DNA of 64,000 bases from Thiocapsa sp. UBA6158 (GTDB lineage: Bacteria > Pseudomonadota > Gammaproteobacteria > Chromatiales > Chromatiaceae): positions 1 to 64,000 of the forward strand of contig NZ_DIUM01000021.1 of assembly GCF_002423035.1 (NCBI RefSeq), in the 5' to 3' direction. The translations under genes and the position numbers were made by a program. Of this stretch, positions 26,173-33,577 are shown piece by piece. The notes under the pieces were generated by a model. That model did no database searches and had not been told where the DNA came from. It saw nothing but the letters and a program-made list of their open reading frames with translations. How positions within the stretch are numbered: the stretch's first letter is position 1; every line of letters begins with the position of its first letter.

Positions 26173-26799
26173 ATGACCCCAGTGAACGATCGCGTCCTAT
26201 GGGCGACGCTCCTTTTGGTCCAATGCGCCGTGTTCTTCCCGGCGACGGCATACAGCGGACTCAACGAGCCGCAGCGGATCATCCAGCAGGTCTCGGACGG
26301 CCTGATGCGGGTGCTGAGCGAGGATCGGAACCTGCTCAAGACCGATCCCGGCTATGTCCATCGTCTGGTCGACGAGCTGTTCTTGCCGCATGTGGATGTT
26401 CCGCGTGTCTCGGCCTTGGCGCTCGGACCCTACTGGCGGGATGCGACGCCGGAGCAGCGTCGGGTGTTCCAAGCGGCGTTTCAGCGGCTCTTGATCCAGA
26501 CCTACGCCTCTGCGCTCGATGCTTTGAGCTCTTGGGATATCCGCTTCCTCCCCATGCAGCTCGAGCCCGGCGCCACGCGCACCCTCGTGCGCACCGAGAT
26601 TCGGCAGCCGGGCGGGCAGCCCGTGCGTGTGGACTATCGGATGGCATTCAGCGACGGACGTTGGCGAGCCTACGACGTGGCGGTTCAGGAGATCAGCCTG
26701 CTGGCCTCGTATCGGAATCAGTTCACGTCGGTGGCGCAGCGGCGCGGCATCGACGGTTTATTGGAGGAATTGACCACGCGGAACGACACCCGCCGTTGA
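26173..26799 (+). CDS. MlaC/Ttg2D-family phospholipid-binding protein
   Basis: A 208-residue periplasmic protein. A signal peptide (residues ~8-27, VLWATLLLVQCAVFFPATAYS) is followed by the Tol_Tol_Ttg2 domain: VDELFLPHVDVPRVSALALGPYWRDATPEQRRVFQAAFQRLLIQTYASAL and VDYRMAFSDGRWRAYDVAVQEISLLASYRNQF. MlaC shuttles phospholipids between the MlaA outer-membrane and MlaFEDB inner-membrane complexes. No mlaA, B, D, E or F gene is adjacent, so this is an orphan copy in this window. Confidence 0.88.
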   Translation: MTPVNDRVLWATLLLVQCAVFFPATAYSGLNEPQRIIQQVSDGLMRVLSEDRNLLKTDPGYVHRLVDELFLPHVDVPRVSALALGPYWRDATPEQRRVFQAAFQRLLIQTYASALDALSSWDIRFLPMQLEPGATRTLVRTEIRQPGGQPVRVDYRMAFSDGRWRAYDVAVQEISLLASYRNQFTSVAQRRGIDGLLEELTTRNDTRR

Positions 26800-26928
26800 T
26801 CCGCGCGCGACTTGCGTGAGCGTGAGGGTTGGTCGGGCCACTACGCCCGCGGGGCCCAACCGACATCTGGACTTCGACGGATCAAACATGGTTCGGCAAG
26901 TGGCGAAACAACTCGACAAGTAAATCTG

Positions 26929-27014
26929 TTGAACCGCGCCGGCTCGAGCGCTCGTCAAGTCCGCCGAGGCCGATCCCATCCAAAAACCTCGCATATCGCG
27001 CGGGCGCGGTTGAA
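26929..27014. repeat. Dispersed repeat, B module
   Basis: B-type element (TTGAACCGCGCC...GGGCGCGGTTGAA) with GAGGCCGATCCCATCCAAAA inside. Its right end directly abuts the stop codon (TAA on the minus strand) of the desaturase gene at 27015. Confidence 0.85.
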
Positions 27015-28202
27015 TTACCGAGCAAGCGTCGGCGTCAGTGCAAACCCGCGCAGGTTTTTGGAGAACCGCTCCAACGCCTGAATCCCCGTCGCCTCGGCCT
27101 GCTGACACCAGTCCTGTAGCGCGTTGAGCAAGGCTTCCTGGCTAGGTGCCTTGCGGTCCCAGATCTCTTGTAGGCGCTCGCGAAACTGATAGACGGTGGC
27201 GAGCGTCTGATTCTTGGCCAGGATCTGCTCCAAACTGCCGCGAGCGGCGACGTCGAGGCGTTGGCCCTCGGTCAGAAGCAATCGTCGCGCACGCCTGACC
27301 AAGCGTTTGCAGTGCTCCGCGTCGCGGCACAGCTCCTCGCGCGACACCGGAACCATCACCTCTTTTCCGTAGCGCGCAAAGACGTGCATCCGGCTCGTGA
27401 TCACCGCGCGCAGTGTCTCGAGATCCAGTTGCGACTTACCCGGGACCACCTGCGGGTTGGGTGCGACCCGGCGGACCTTCGCCAGCCGCAGTGCCGTGAG
27501 GATGCGGATATACATCCAGCCGATATCGAATTCCCACCGCTTCGACGAGAGCCGTGCCGAGCTTGGGAAGGCATGGTGATTGTTGTGGAGCTCCTCGCCG
27601 CCGATCAGGATGCCCCAGGGGACGATGTTGGTCGAGGCATCGGGCGGCTCGAAGTTGCGATAGCCGAAAGAGTGCCCGACGCCGTTGATGACTCCGGCGG
27701 CGAAGATGGGGATCCAGAGCATCTGAACGGCCCAGATGACGATTCCGTAGACGCCGAAGAGCACGAGATCCAGGATCAGCATGAGTGCCACCCCCTGCCA
27801 GGAAAAGCGGCTGTAAAGCCGACGCTCCATCCAGTCATCCGGGGTGCCTTGGCCGTAGCGCTCGACGGCTGCGCGATCGCTCGCAGCTTGTGCGTAGAGT
27901 TCCGCGCCCTCGCCCAAGACCTTGCGCAGCCCCAAGATCTGCGGGCTATGCGGGTCATCGACGGTCTCGCACTTGGCATGATGACGCCGATGGACGCCGA
28001 CCCACTCCTTGGTCACCATCCCGGTCGTGAGCCAGAGCCAGAAGCGAAAGAAGTGCGAGACCGCCGGATGCAGATCGAGCGCCCGATGCGCTTGTGCACG
28101 GTGCAGATAGACCGTCACGGCGACGATGGTGATATGGGTCATGCCGAGCGTGATGAGCACGGCGGACAGGATGTCGACGTCGAGCAATCCGTAGAGCGTC
28201 AT
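27015..28202 (-). CDS. Acyl-CoA/acyl-lipid desaturase (DesA-like) with C-terminal helical extension
   Basis: A 395-residue membrane di-iron desaturase. The three histidine boxes are HRAQAHR (residues ~34-40), HRRHH (~71-75) and HNNHH (~206-210), between about four membrane helices. It should introduce a double bond, probably delta-9, into fatty acyl chains. Residues ~270-395 form a soluble tail (FARYGKEVMVPVSREELC, LATVYQFRERLQEIWD, WCQQAEATGIQALERFSKNLRGF). That tail is found in proteobacterial DesA proteins and, by sequence feel, resembles the C-terminal region of some DDE transposases. The stop touches a dispersed repeat. Confidence 0.9.
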   Translation of the reverse strand: MTLYGLLDVDILSAVLITLGMTHITIVAVTVYLHRAQAHRALDLHPAVSHFFRFWLWLTTGMVTKEWVGVHRRHHAKCETVDDPHSPQILGLRKVLGEGAELYAQAASDRAAVERYGQGTPDDWMERRLYSRFSWQGVALMLILDLVLFGVYGIVIWAVQMLWIPIFAAGVINGVGHSFGYRNFEPPDASTNIVPWGILIGGEELHNNHHAFPSSARLSSKRWEFDIGWMYIRILTALRLAKVRRVAPNPQVVPGKSQLDLETLRAVITSRMHVFARYGKEVMVPVSREELCRDAEHCKRLVRRARRLLLTEGQRLDVAARGSLEQILAKNQTLATVYQFRERLQEIWDRKAPSQEALLNALQDWCQQAEATGIQALERFSKNLRGFALTPTLAR

Positions 28203-28287
28203 GGATGTCCTGAAGGAGTGGTGGTGGCGTGCCGATCCGGGCGTGGCCGGCGGCGATCTCTCCCTTTGCCGTTGTCCGACTAGGGTT

Positions 28288-30252
28288 TTATTGCGACCCT
28301 CTTTGCAGCATCAGGTTCCCGACCGGGTCCAGATCGGCACGCCAGCCGGGGGCGAGCCAGGTGGTGGCCAATGCGTCTGCGATGATCGCCGGTCCAAGCA
28401 GCCCGTGCCCTTGTCCGAGGTCCTCGCGTGTCCAGTAGGCGACCGGCGTCGGACATCCGTAGGCAGCGGAGCTTCCCGTCGGACCCCCTCGGCCGGCCGC
28501 GCCGATCGGCGGCAGCGCAAGATTCGGGATCGGGCCGCGCACGCGCACCCGCAGATTGACCAGCTCGACCGGCAGATCGAGGCGGTGGCCATAGCGATCC
28601 CGGTGCTGCCCGTGAAAGGCGGCGATGGTCCCCGCGACGCCATCCCAAGGCAGATTGAGCGTATGTGACTGGCCACGATAACGCAGATCGAGCGAGCGCT
28701 CGACACGCAGACCTGCGCGTGCCACACCTTCCTGCTCCAGCTCAACGATCCCGGACTCGGCGAGCGCGCCGAGCGCCGATTCGATCTCGGCATCGCCGGC
28801 CTGGTCGAGCGGTCCGAGGCGCGTCCTGGTCAGGGTTCGCCCGGCCGGGGTTATCAGCATCCCGAGTGCCGAGAGGACGCCGGCATGCACCGGCACCAGG
28901 GCGCGTGTCATGCCCAACGCCTCGGCCAAGGCGCAGACGTGCAAACCGCCGGCACCGCCGAACGAGGTCAGAATGAAATCGCGCGGATCCTGCCCGCGCT
29001 GCACCGAGATCACCCGCAGGGCGCGCGCCATATGCTCGTCGGCCAGACGGATCACGCCCAGTGCCGTCTCCTCGATCGAGAGGCCCATCGGGTGCGCGAG
29101 TCGTGCGAGTGCGGCACGGGCGGCGTCCGTGTTCAAGCGCATGCGACCGCCGAGGAATCCGCTCGGGTCGAGCCTTCCGAGCACCAGGTTGGCGTCGGTC
29201 ACGGTCGCCTCGCGTCCGCCGCGGTCATAACAGGCCGGTCCCGGATCGGCCCCGGCGGACTCGGGTCCGACCAGGAGCATGCCGCCTGCATCGAGTCGCG
29301 CGATCGATCCGCCGCCCGCCCCGATGGTGTGCATGTCGACCATCGGCAGCGCGACGGGGAAGCCGGCGATCCGCCCGTCGGTGGTGAGGCTCGGCTCGCC
29401 GTCGACCACGGCGACGTCGGTGGATGTCCCGCCCATGTCGAAGGTCAGCAGCCGCGGGCAACCTGCGTGCTCCGCAGCGAATGCCGCCCCGGCGAGTCCA
29501 CCGGCGGGCCCCGAGAGCAGCAGGCGTGCGGTGTGTTGTGCAGCTTGACTCGCCGTGACCGCCTCGCCGCTGCTCTGCATGATCGAGACCCGCGCACCCG
29601 AGAGGCCGTCGGCAAGGCGCCCGATGTAGCGGGCGACGATGGGTCCGATCCGCGCGTTGATCCAGGTGGCGATCCCGCGCTCGTACTCGCCGACGAGCGG
29701 CAGGACCTCGGAGGAGCGCGCGACGAACAGGCCCTCGGGCATCGCCTCCTCCACGGCCCGCTCGTCACTATCGTCCAAATACGAAAAGAGCAGATTGATC
29801 GCGACCGACTCCGGGGCGAGCCGCGCGACCGTCGCCTCGAGCGCGTCCAGGTCGGCCGCGGTCAACGGCTCCACCCGGTTGCCGTCGGCGCCGAGGCGAC
29901 CGCCGGTCTCGACACAGAACTCGGGTGGAACCGGCGGGAGTCGTGCCGGTGGCTGGAGGTCGTAGAGATCCGGTCGCGCCTGGCGACCGATGCTCAAGAG
30001 ATCGCCGAGTCCGCGATTGGCAACGTACAGTGTGCGAACGCCCTTGCCTTCGAGCACTGCATTGGTCGCCACGGTGCTCCCGTGGATGACGTGCAACCCG
30101 GCCGGATCCAGACCAAGATCGGCGATCCCACGCAGGATCGCCTGCTCGGGTGCCGCCGGTGTGGAGAGGACCTTATGCGTCCGGACCGCGCCGTCGCGCC
30201 AGAGCACCAGGTCGGTGAAGGTCCCGCCGGTATCGATACCCACGATAATCAT
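28288..30252 (-). CDS. Hydantoinase/oxoprolinase family protein, HyuA-like subunit
   Basis: A 654-residue ATP-dependent amidohydrolase subunit of the ASKHA fold. Signatures: VGIDTGGTFTDLVLW at the N-terminus, HGSTVATNAVLEGKG, GPAGGLAGA, TFDMGGTSTDVAVVDG, HTIGAGGGSIARLD and GPESAGADPGPACY. The family includes N-methylhydantoinase A, acetone carboxylase beta and 5-oxoprolinase halves. The partner HyuB-like gene normally follows, but here the next gene on the strand is the desaturase. The enzyme therefore either acts alone or has its partner elsewhere. The substrate cannot be assigned. Confidence 0.9.
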   Translation of the reverse strand: MIIVGIDTGGTFTDLVLWRDGAVRTHKVLSTPAAPEQAILRGIADLGLDPAGLHVIHGSTVATNAVLEGKGVRTLYVANRGLGDLLSIGRQARPDLYDLQPPARLPPVPPEFCVETGGRLGADGNRVEPLTAADLDALEATVARLAPESVAINLLFSYLDDSDERAVEEAMPEGLFVARSSEVLPLVGEYERGIATWINARIGPIVARYIGRLADGLSGARVSIMQSSGEAVTASQAAQHTARLLLSGPAGGLAGAAFAAEHAGCPRLLTFDMGGTSTDVAVVDGEPSLTTDGRIAGFPVALPMVDMHTIGAGGGSIARLDAGGMLLVGPESAGADPGPACYDRGGREATVTDANLVLGRLDPSGFLGGRMRLNTDAARAALARLAHPMGLSIEETALGVIRLADEHMARALRVISVQRGQDPRDFILTSFGGAGGLHVCALAEALGMTRALVPVHAGVLSALGMLITPAGRTLTRTRLGPLDQAGDAEIESALGALAESGIVELEQEGVARAGLRVERSLDLRYRGQSHTLNLPWDGVAGTIAAFHGQHRDRYGHRLDLPVELVNLRVRVRGPIPNLALPPIGAAGRGGPTGSSAAYGCPTPVAYWTREDLGQGHGLLGPAIIADALATTWLAPGWRADLDPVGNLMLQRGSQ

Positions 30253-30315
30253 ATCTGATGAGCGTCGCGTTCGAGCGTCGTTTGGGTCGCAAAGGCCGAG
30301 GGCGCCCGGTCGGAT

Positions 30316-30669
30316 CTAGTCGCCTGTTCGGGCGCGGGGACCACCCGAAGGATCCTCGGCCTCGAGCGGTGGCGGTGCAAGCGAGCGCACCCGCAGATGC
30401 AGCGCGGCCTTGGCAAGCAGGTGCGCACTGACCGGGGCCGTGATGAAGAGGAAAAGGGTCACCAGGATCTCGTGCAGGCTGAGCCCCTCGCCGCGGGTGC
30501 TGAAATAGAGCACCGAGGCGATCAGCAGCGCACCCACGCCGAGTGTGGTGGCCTTGGTCGGGCCATGCAGTCGTGTGTAGAAATCGCCCAGACGGGCAAG
30601 GCCCAACGACCCGATGAAGGTGAAGAGCGCACCGACGACGATCAGGACCGACAACATCATCTCAAGCAT
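30316..30669 (-). CDS. mnhG: Mrp/Mnh Na+/H+ antiporter subunit G
   Basis: A 117-residue protein with three membrane helices and the MnhG signatures FTFIGSLGLARLGDFYTRLHGPTKATTLG and LFLFITAPVSAHLLAKAALH. It is the last gene of the leftward operon mnhAB-C-D-E-F-G. Unlike the other junctions it is separated from mnhF by 206 bp carrying two dispersed repeats. The first repeat overlaps its start codon by one base, so it lacks an ordinary upstream ribosome site. Confidence 0.93.
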   Translation of the reverse strand: MLEMMLSVLIVVGALFTFIGSLGLARLGDFYTRLHGPTKATTLGVGALLIASVLYFSTRGEGLSLHEILVTLFLFITAPVSAHLLAKAALHLRVRSLAPPPLEAEDPSGGPRARTGD

Positions 30670-30756
30670 TCAATCGCGTCCTCGGCGTGATGGAAAGAGG
30701 CTTTACCGGATCATACCCACGCGGCCCCATCAGAGCATGGAGTCGACGCGATTGAA
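30669..30756. repeat. Dispersed repeat with T:A variant terminus, at the mnhG start codon
   Basis: Perfect 12-bp terminal inverted repeat: TTCAATCGCGTC at 30669-30680 and GACGCGATTGAA at 30745-30756. The outer bases also differ from the copy at 24775 (TTCAAT against TTGAAT), again with the partner end changed to match. It lies inside the mrp operon. Confidence 0.88.
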
Positions 30757-30782
30757 GTAAAAAACAAAAGGAATTAAACATC

Positions 30783-30876
30783 ATGAAAGCGCGTCAACTC
30801 CAACGCGCACGGGATGCCCACGGCGCTCGCCAAACCCTCGAACATGACAAAAGCCCACCAAAAGACGCGCTTTCAT
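30783..30876. repeat. Dispersed repeat with G:C variant terminus, at the mnhF stop codon
   Basis: Perfect 13-bp terminal inverted repeat: ATGAAAGCGCGTC at 30783-30795 and GACGCGCTTTCAT at 30864-30876. The variable base is G on the left and C on the right. The right end overlaps the first base of the mnhF stop codon. The two elements together fill most of the mnhF-mnhG gap. Confidence 0.88.
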
Positions 30877-31145
30877 CACTCGATGATATCGCCGCGTAAG
30901 AGATATTTGCACAGTGCCACGGTGCCCACGAAGCCCATCATGGCGATCAGGAGTGCGGCCTCGAAGTACAGCGAGCTGCTCAGATGGATCCCGAGCAGGA
31001 CCAGCAGGGCGATCGTATTGATGTAGAGGGTGTCGAGCGCCAGGATGCGGTCCGGTTTGTCCGGCCCCCGGAGCAGTCGCCAGAGGCTCAGGAGCAGCGC
31101 CCCGGAGACCAGTGTGAAGGCGATGGAGACGGCGATGCTCAGCAT
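30876..31145 (-). CDS. mnhF: Mrp/Mnh Na+/H+ antiporter subunit F
   Basis: An 89-residue protein with three membrane helices. It has the MnhF motifs LWRLLRGPDKPDRILALDTLYINTIALLVLLG and EAALLIAMMGFVGTVALCKYLLRGD. ATG at 31145 lies inside the end of mnhE (7-bp overlap), so the pair is translationally coupled. It is short but intact. Confidence 0.93.
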   Translation of the reverse strand: MLSIAVSIAFTLVSGALLLSLWRLLRGPDKPDRILALDTLYINTIALLVLLGIHLSSSLYFEAALLIAMMGFVGTVALCKYLLRGDIIE

Positions 31146-31633
31146 GGTTCGAAGACCTCTTTGATCGGTGCCTCGTAGCGATGCTTGATCTCGGCGATCA
31201 GTGCGTCGGGGTCGTTGACATTCAGCCCGTGCACGACCAGATGGCTGCGATCCGGGCTGAGCCAGGCCGAGACGGTGCCCGGCGTCAGCGAGACCGTGTT
31301 GGCAAGCAGGCTGATCCCGAGATCCGTGCGCAGGGCGAGCGGCACGCGCACGAAGGCCGGTTTGACGTGTTTGGGTCCGCCTAGGATCAGGGCGGCGACC
31401 GCGAGGTTCGCAACCAGGATGTCGTACATGACGACCGCCAAAAATCGCATCAAGGTCAGCGGCTTGTGGATTCGGACCCGCTCCGGCCAGAAGCGCAGGG
31501 TGAAGACCGGGATCGCCCATCCCAGGATCAGGCCCAAGAGGATCTGACCGGGCGACAGGCTGTTGACCAGCAGGAGCCAGATCAGAGCCAAAACCGGCGT
31601 GAGGATGGGGTGTGGCAGCAGCCTGAGCTTCAT
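31139..31633 (-). CDS. mnhE: Mrp/Mnh Na+/H+ antiporter subunit E
   Basis: A 164-residue protein. Two membrane helices at the N-terminus (LTPVLALIWLLLVNSLSPGQILLGLILGWAIP) precede a cytoplasmic domain with NTVSLTPGTVSAWLSPDRSHLVVHGLNV, the MnhE signature. An in-frame start at 31723 adds 30 residues lying within mnhD and is rejected. mnhD ends 16 bp upstream. Confidence 0.93.
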   Translation of the reverse strand: MKLRLLPHPILTPVLALIWLLLVNSLSPGQILLGLILGWAIPVFTLRFWPERVRIHKPLTLMRFLAVVMYDILVANLAVAALILGGPKHVKPAFVRVPLALRTDLGISLLANTVSLTPGTVSAWLSPDRSHLVVHGLNVNDPDALIAEIKHRYEAPIKEVFEPC

Positions 31634-31649
31634 CGCTTGTGCACTCCGC

Positions 31650-33182
31650 TCATGGACTTGGGGGGTCGCCCAGCACGGCCCGGATATAGACGCTCGGCTC
31701 CAAGAGCTGCTCGGCGGTCGCACGGGTGTAATCGGACAAGGGGCCGGCCCAGACGACCAGCGTGACGCAGAGCAGCAGCAGGCCGATGATCGGCAGGAGA
31801 CGGCCCCAATTCGGACCGACGGCGTGTCGACCCGCGGCGCCGGTGCGCTCGATCAGGCCTTCGGCGCGGTAGAACAGGAGGCTGCCGCTGCGCGCCAGCG
31901 CGATGACGCCCAAGAGCCCGGCACTCAGGATGACGCCAAACACCCAGGGCATGCTCGGCAGGTCCGCCGCGGCGTTCAGTACCATGTACTTGCCGAGAAA
32001 ACCCGAGAGCGGCGGCAGCCCGGAGACCAGGATGGCGGTGACGAAGAAAAAGCCGCCGATCAGGTTGGCATTGGCGATCACCGGCCCGGGATCCAGACGA
32101 TCGGCAAGCGTGCCGCGCCCCATGGCGATCATGTCCGCCAGGAGAAAGAAGGCCGCTGCGGCAAAGGTGCTGTGCGCCAGATAATAGAGACCTGCACCGA
32201 TGCTGGCCTCGGTGCCCAGAGCGAAGGCCGTCAGCAGAAGCCCCACGGAGACCACGACCAGATAGGCGATCTGCCTGCGCAGCTCATGCGCGGCCAGCAT
32301 GCCCAGGGTGCCGATCGTCATGGTGGCGAGGGCGAGCGGCAACAGCCAGGGGCCGATCAGATCCGCCACCGGGCCGGCCTCGGCGCCGAAGATCAGGGTA
32401 TAGACCCGCAGGATGCTGTAGGCGCCGACCTTGGTCATGATCGCGAAGAGCGCGGCCACCGGCGCCGACGTCGATGAATAGGCCGCGGGCAGCCAGAGAT
32501 AGAGCGGGATCAGTGCCGCCTTCAGCGCGAAGACCACGAACAACAGCAGCCCGGCCGCGCGCACCACGCCGAGGTTCTCCGGCGGAGTCGCCGCCGCCTT
32601 CACCGCCAGATCCGCCATGTTGAGCGTCCCGAGGATGGCGTAGAGTGTACCGACCGCGAACAGAAAGAGCGTGGACCCCGCCAGATTCAGGGCGACGAAG
32701 TGCAGCCCGGCGCGCACCCGATTCGCCCCGCCGCGATGCAGCAGCAGCCCGTAGGAGGCGAGCAGCAGGATCTCGAAGAAGACGAAGAGGTTGAACAGAT
32801 CGCCGGTCAGAAAGGCCCCGCTCAGACCGAACAACTGCAGCTGGAAGAGCGGATGGAAGTGCCGGCTTCCGGCGTCCGTGCCGCGCACGGCATAGAGCAT
32901 CGCGAAGAAGGCAACCAGGCTCGTGACGAGCAGCATCCAGACGCTCAGACGATCCGCGACCATGACGATCCCGTAGGGTGCCGGCCAGTTGCCGAGCGCA
33001 TACACCAGGATCTCGCCCCCGGCCACGCGCTGAACCAGCAGCGACACCAGCAGGATCTGGATCACGAGTGCGACGAGATTCAGGCTGCGTCGCACGCGCA
33101 AGGGGATGACGCGCCGAACCAGCAGCAACAGGGTAGCCGCCAAGAGCGGGAAGAGGATCGGGGCGATGATCAGATGGCTCAT
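31650..33182 (-). CDS. mnhD: Mrp/Mnh Na+/H+ antiporter subunit D
   Basis: A 510-residue protein with about 14 membrane helices, homologous to the NuoN/NuoM proton-pumping subunits of complex I. Visible are FLTGDLFNLFVFFEILLLASYGLLL with the conserved glutamate of TM5, the TM7 lysine in FALKAALIPLYLWLP, and HSTFAAAAFFLLADM. Subunits A and D are the presumed ion-translocating parts of the Mrp complex. Its start overlaps the mnhC stop by 4 bp. Confidence 0.95.
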   Translation of the reverse strand: MSHLIIAPILFPLLAATLLLLVRRVIPLRVRRSLNLVALVIQILLVSLLVQRVAGGEILVYALGNWPAPYGIVMVADRLSVWMLLVTSLVAFFAMLYAVRGTDAGSRHFHPLFQLQLFGLSGAFLTGDLFNLFVFFEILLLASYGLLLHRGGANRVRAGLHFVALNLAGSTLFLFAVGTLYAILGTLNMADLAVKAAATPPENLGVVRAAGLLLFVVFALKAALIPLYLWLPAAYSSTSAPVAALFAIMTKVGAYSILRVYTLIFGAEAGPVADLIGPWLLPLALATMTIGTLGMLAAHELRRQIAYLVVVSVGLLLTAFALGTEASIGAGLYYLAHSTFAAAAFFLLADMIAMGRGTLADRLDPGPVIANANLIGGFFFVTAILVSGLPPLSGFLGKYMVLNAAADLPSMPWVFGVILSAGLLGVIALARSGSLLFYRAEGLIERTGAAGRHAVGPNWGRLLPIIGLLLLCVTLVVWAGPLSDYTRATAEQLLEPSVYIRAVLGDPPSP

Positions 33183-33577
33183 CCGCGCTCTCCCCCACGC
33201 CCCGCGCCATGCTCGTCAGGGGCGACGTCGCCGTCGAGTCGGCCATCCACCTGATCCGTTCCCAGTTCGGCACGCGCCTTGAGTGACAGCATGATGATGA
33301 AGGCGGTCATGCCGAAGCTGATGACGATGGCGGTCAGCACCAGCGCTTGAGGCAGCGGGTCCGCATAGCCTGCGGCCTGATCCGAGATCACGGGGGGCAA
33401 CCCGACGGTCAGGCGCCCGGTGACGAAGAGGAAGAGATTCACGGCGTACGAGAGCAGGGTTAGTCCGATGACCACGGGAAAGGTGCGCGCCCGCAGTGCG
33501 AGGTAGACCCCGCTCGCGGTTAAGACACCGATGATCAGGGCGATCAGGGCTTCCATCGACAACAGCGACTCAAGCAT
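33179..33577 (-). CDS. mnhC: Mrp/Mnh Na+/H+ antiporter subunit C
   Basis: A 132-residue NuoK-like subunit with three membrane helices. The motifs are LIIGVLTASGVYLALRARTFPVVIGLTLLSYAVNLFLF and DPLPQALVLTAIVISFGMTAFIIML. The C-terminal ~25 residues are charged and cytoplasmic. ATG at 33577 overlaps the end of mnhA by 8 bp, the coupled start usual in mrp operons. The in-frame start at 33619 is not used. Confidence 0.93.
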   Translation of the reverse strand: MLESLLSMEALIALIIGVLTASGVYLALRARTFPVVIGLTLLSYAVNLFLFVTGRLTVGLPPVISDQAAGYADPLPQALVLTAIVISFGMTAFIIMLSLKARAELGTDQVDGRLDGDVAPDEHGAGRGGERG

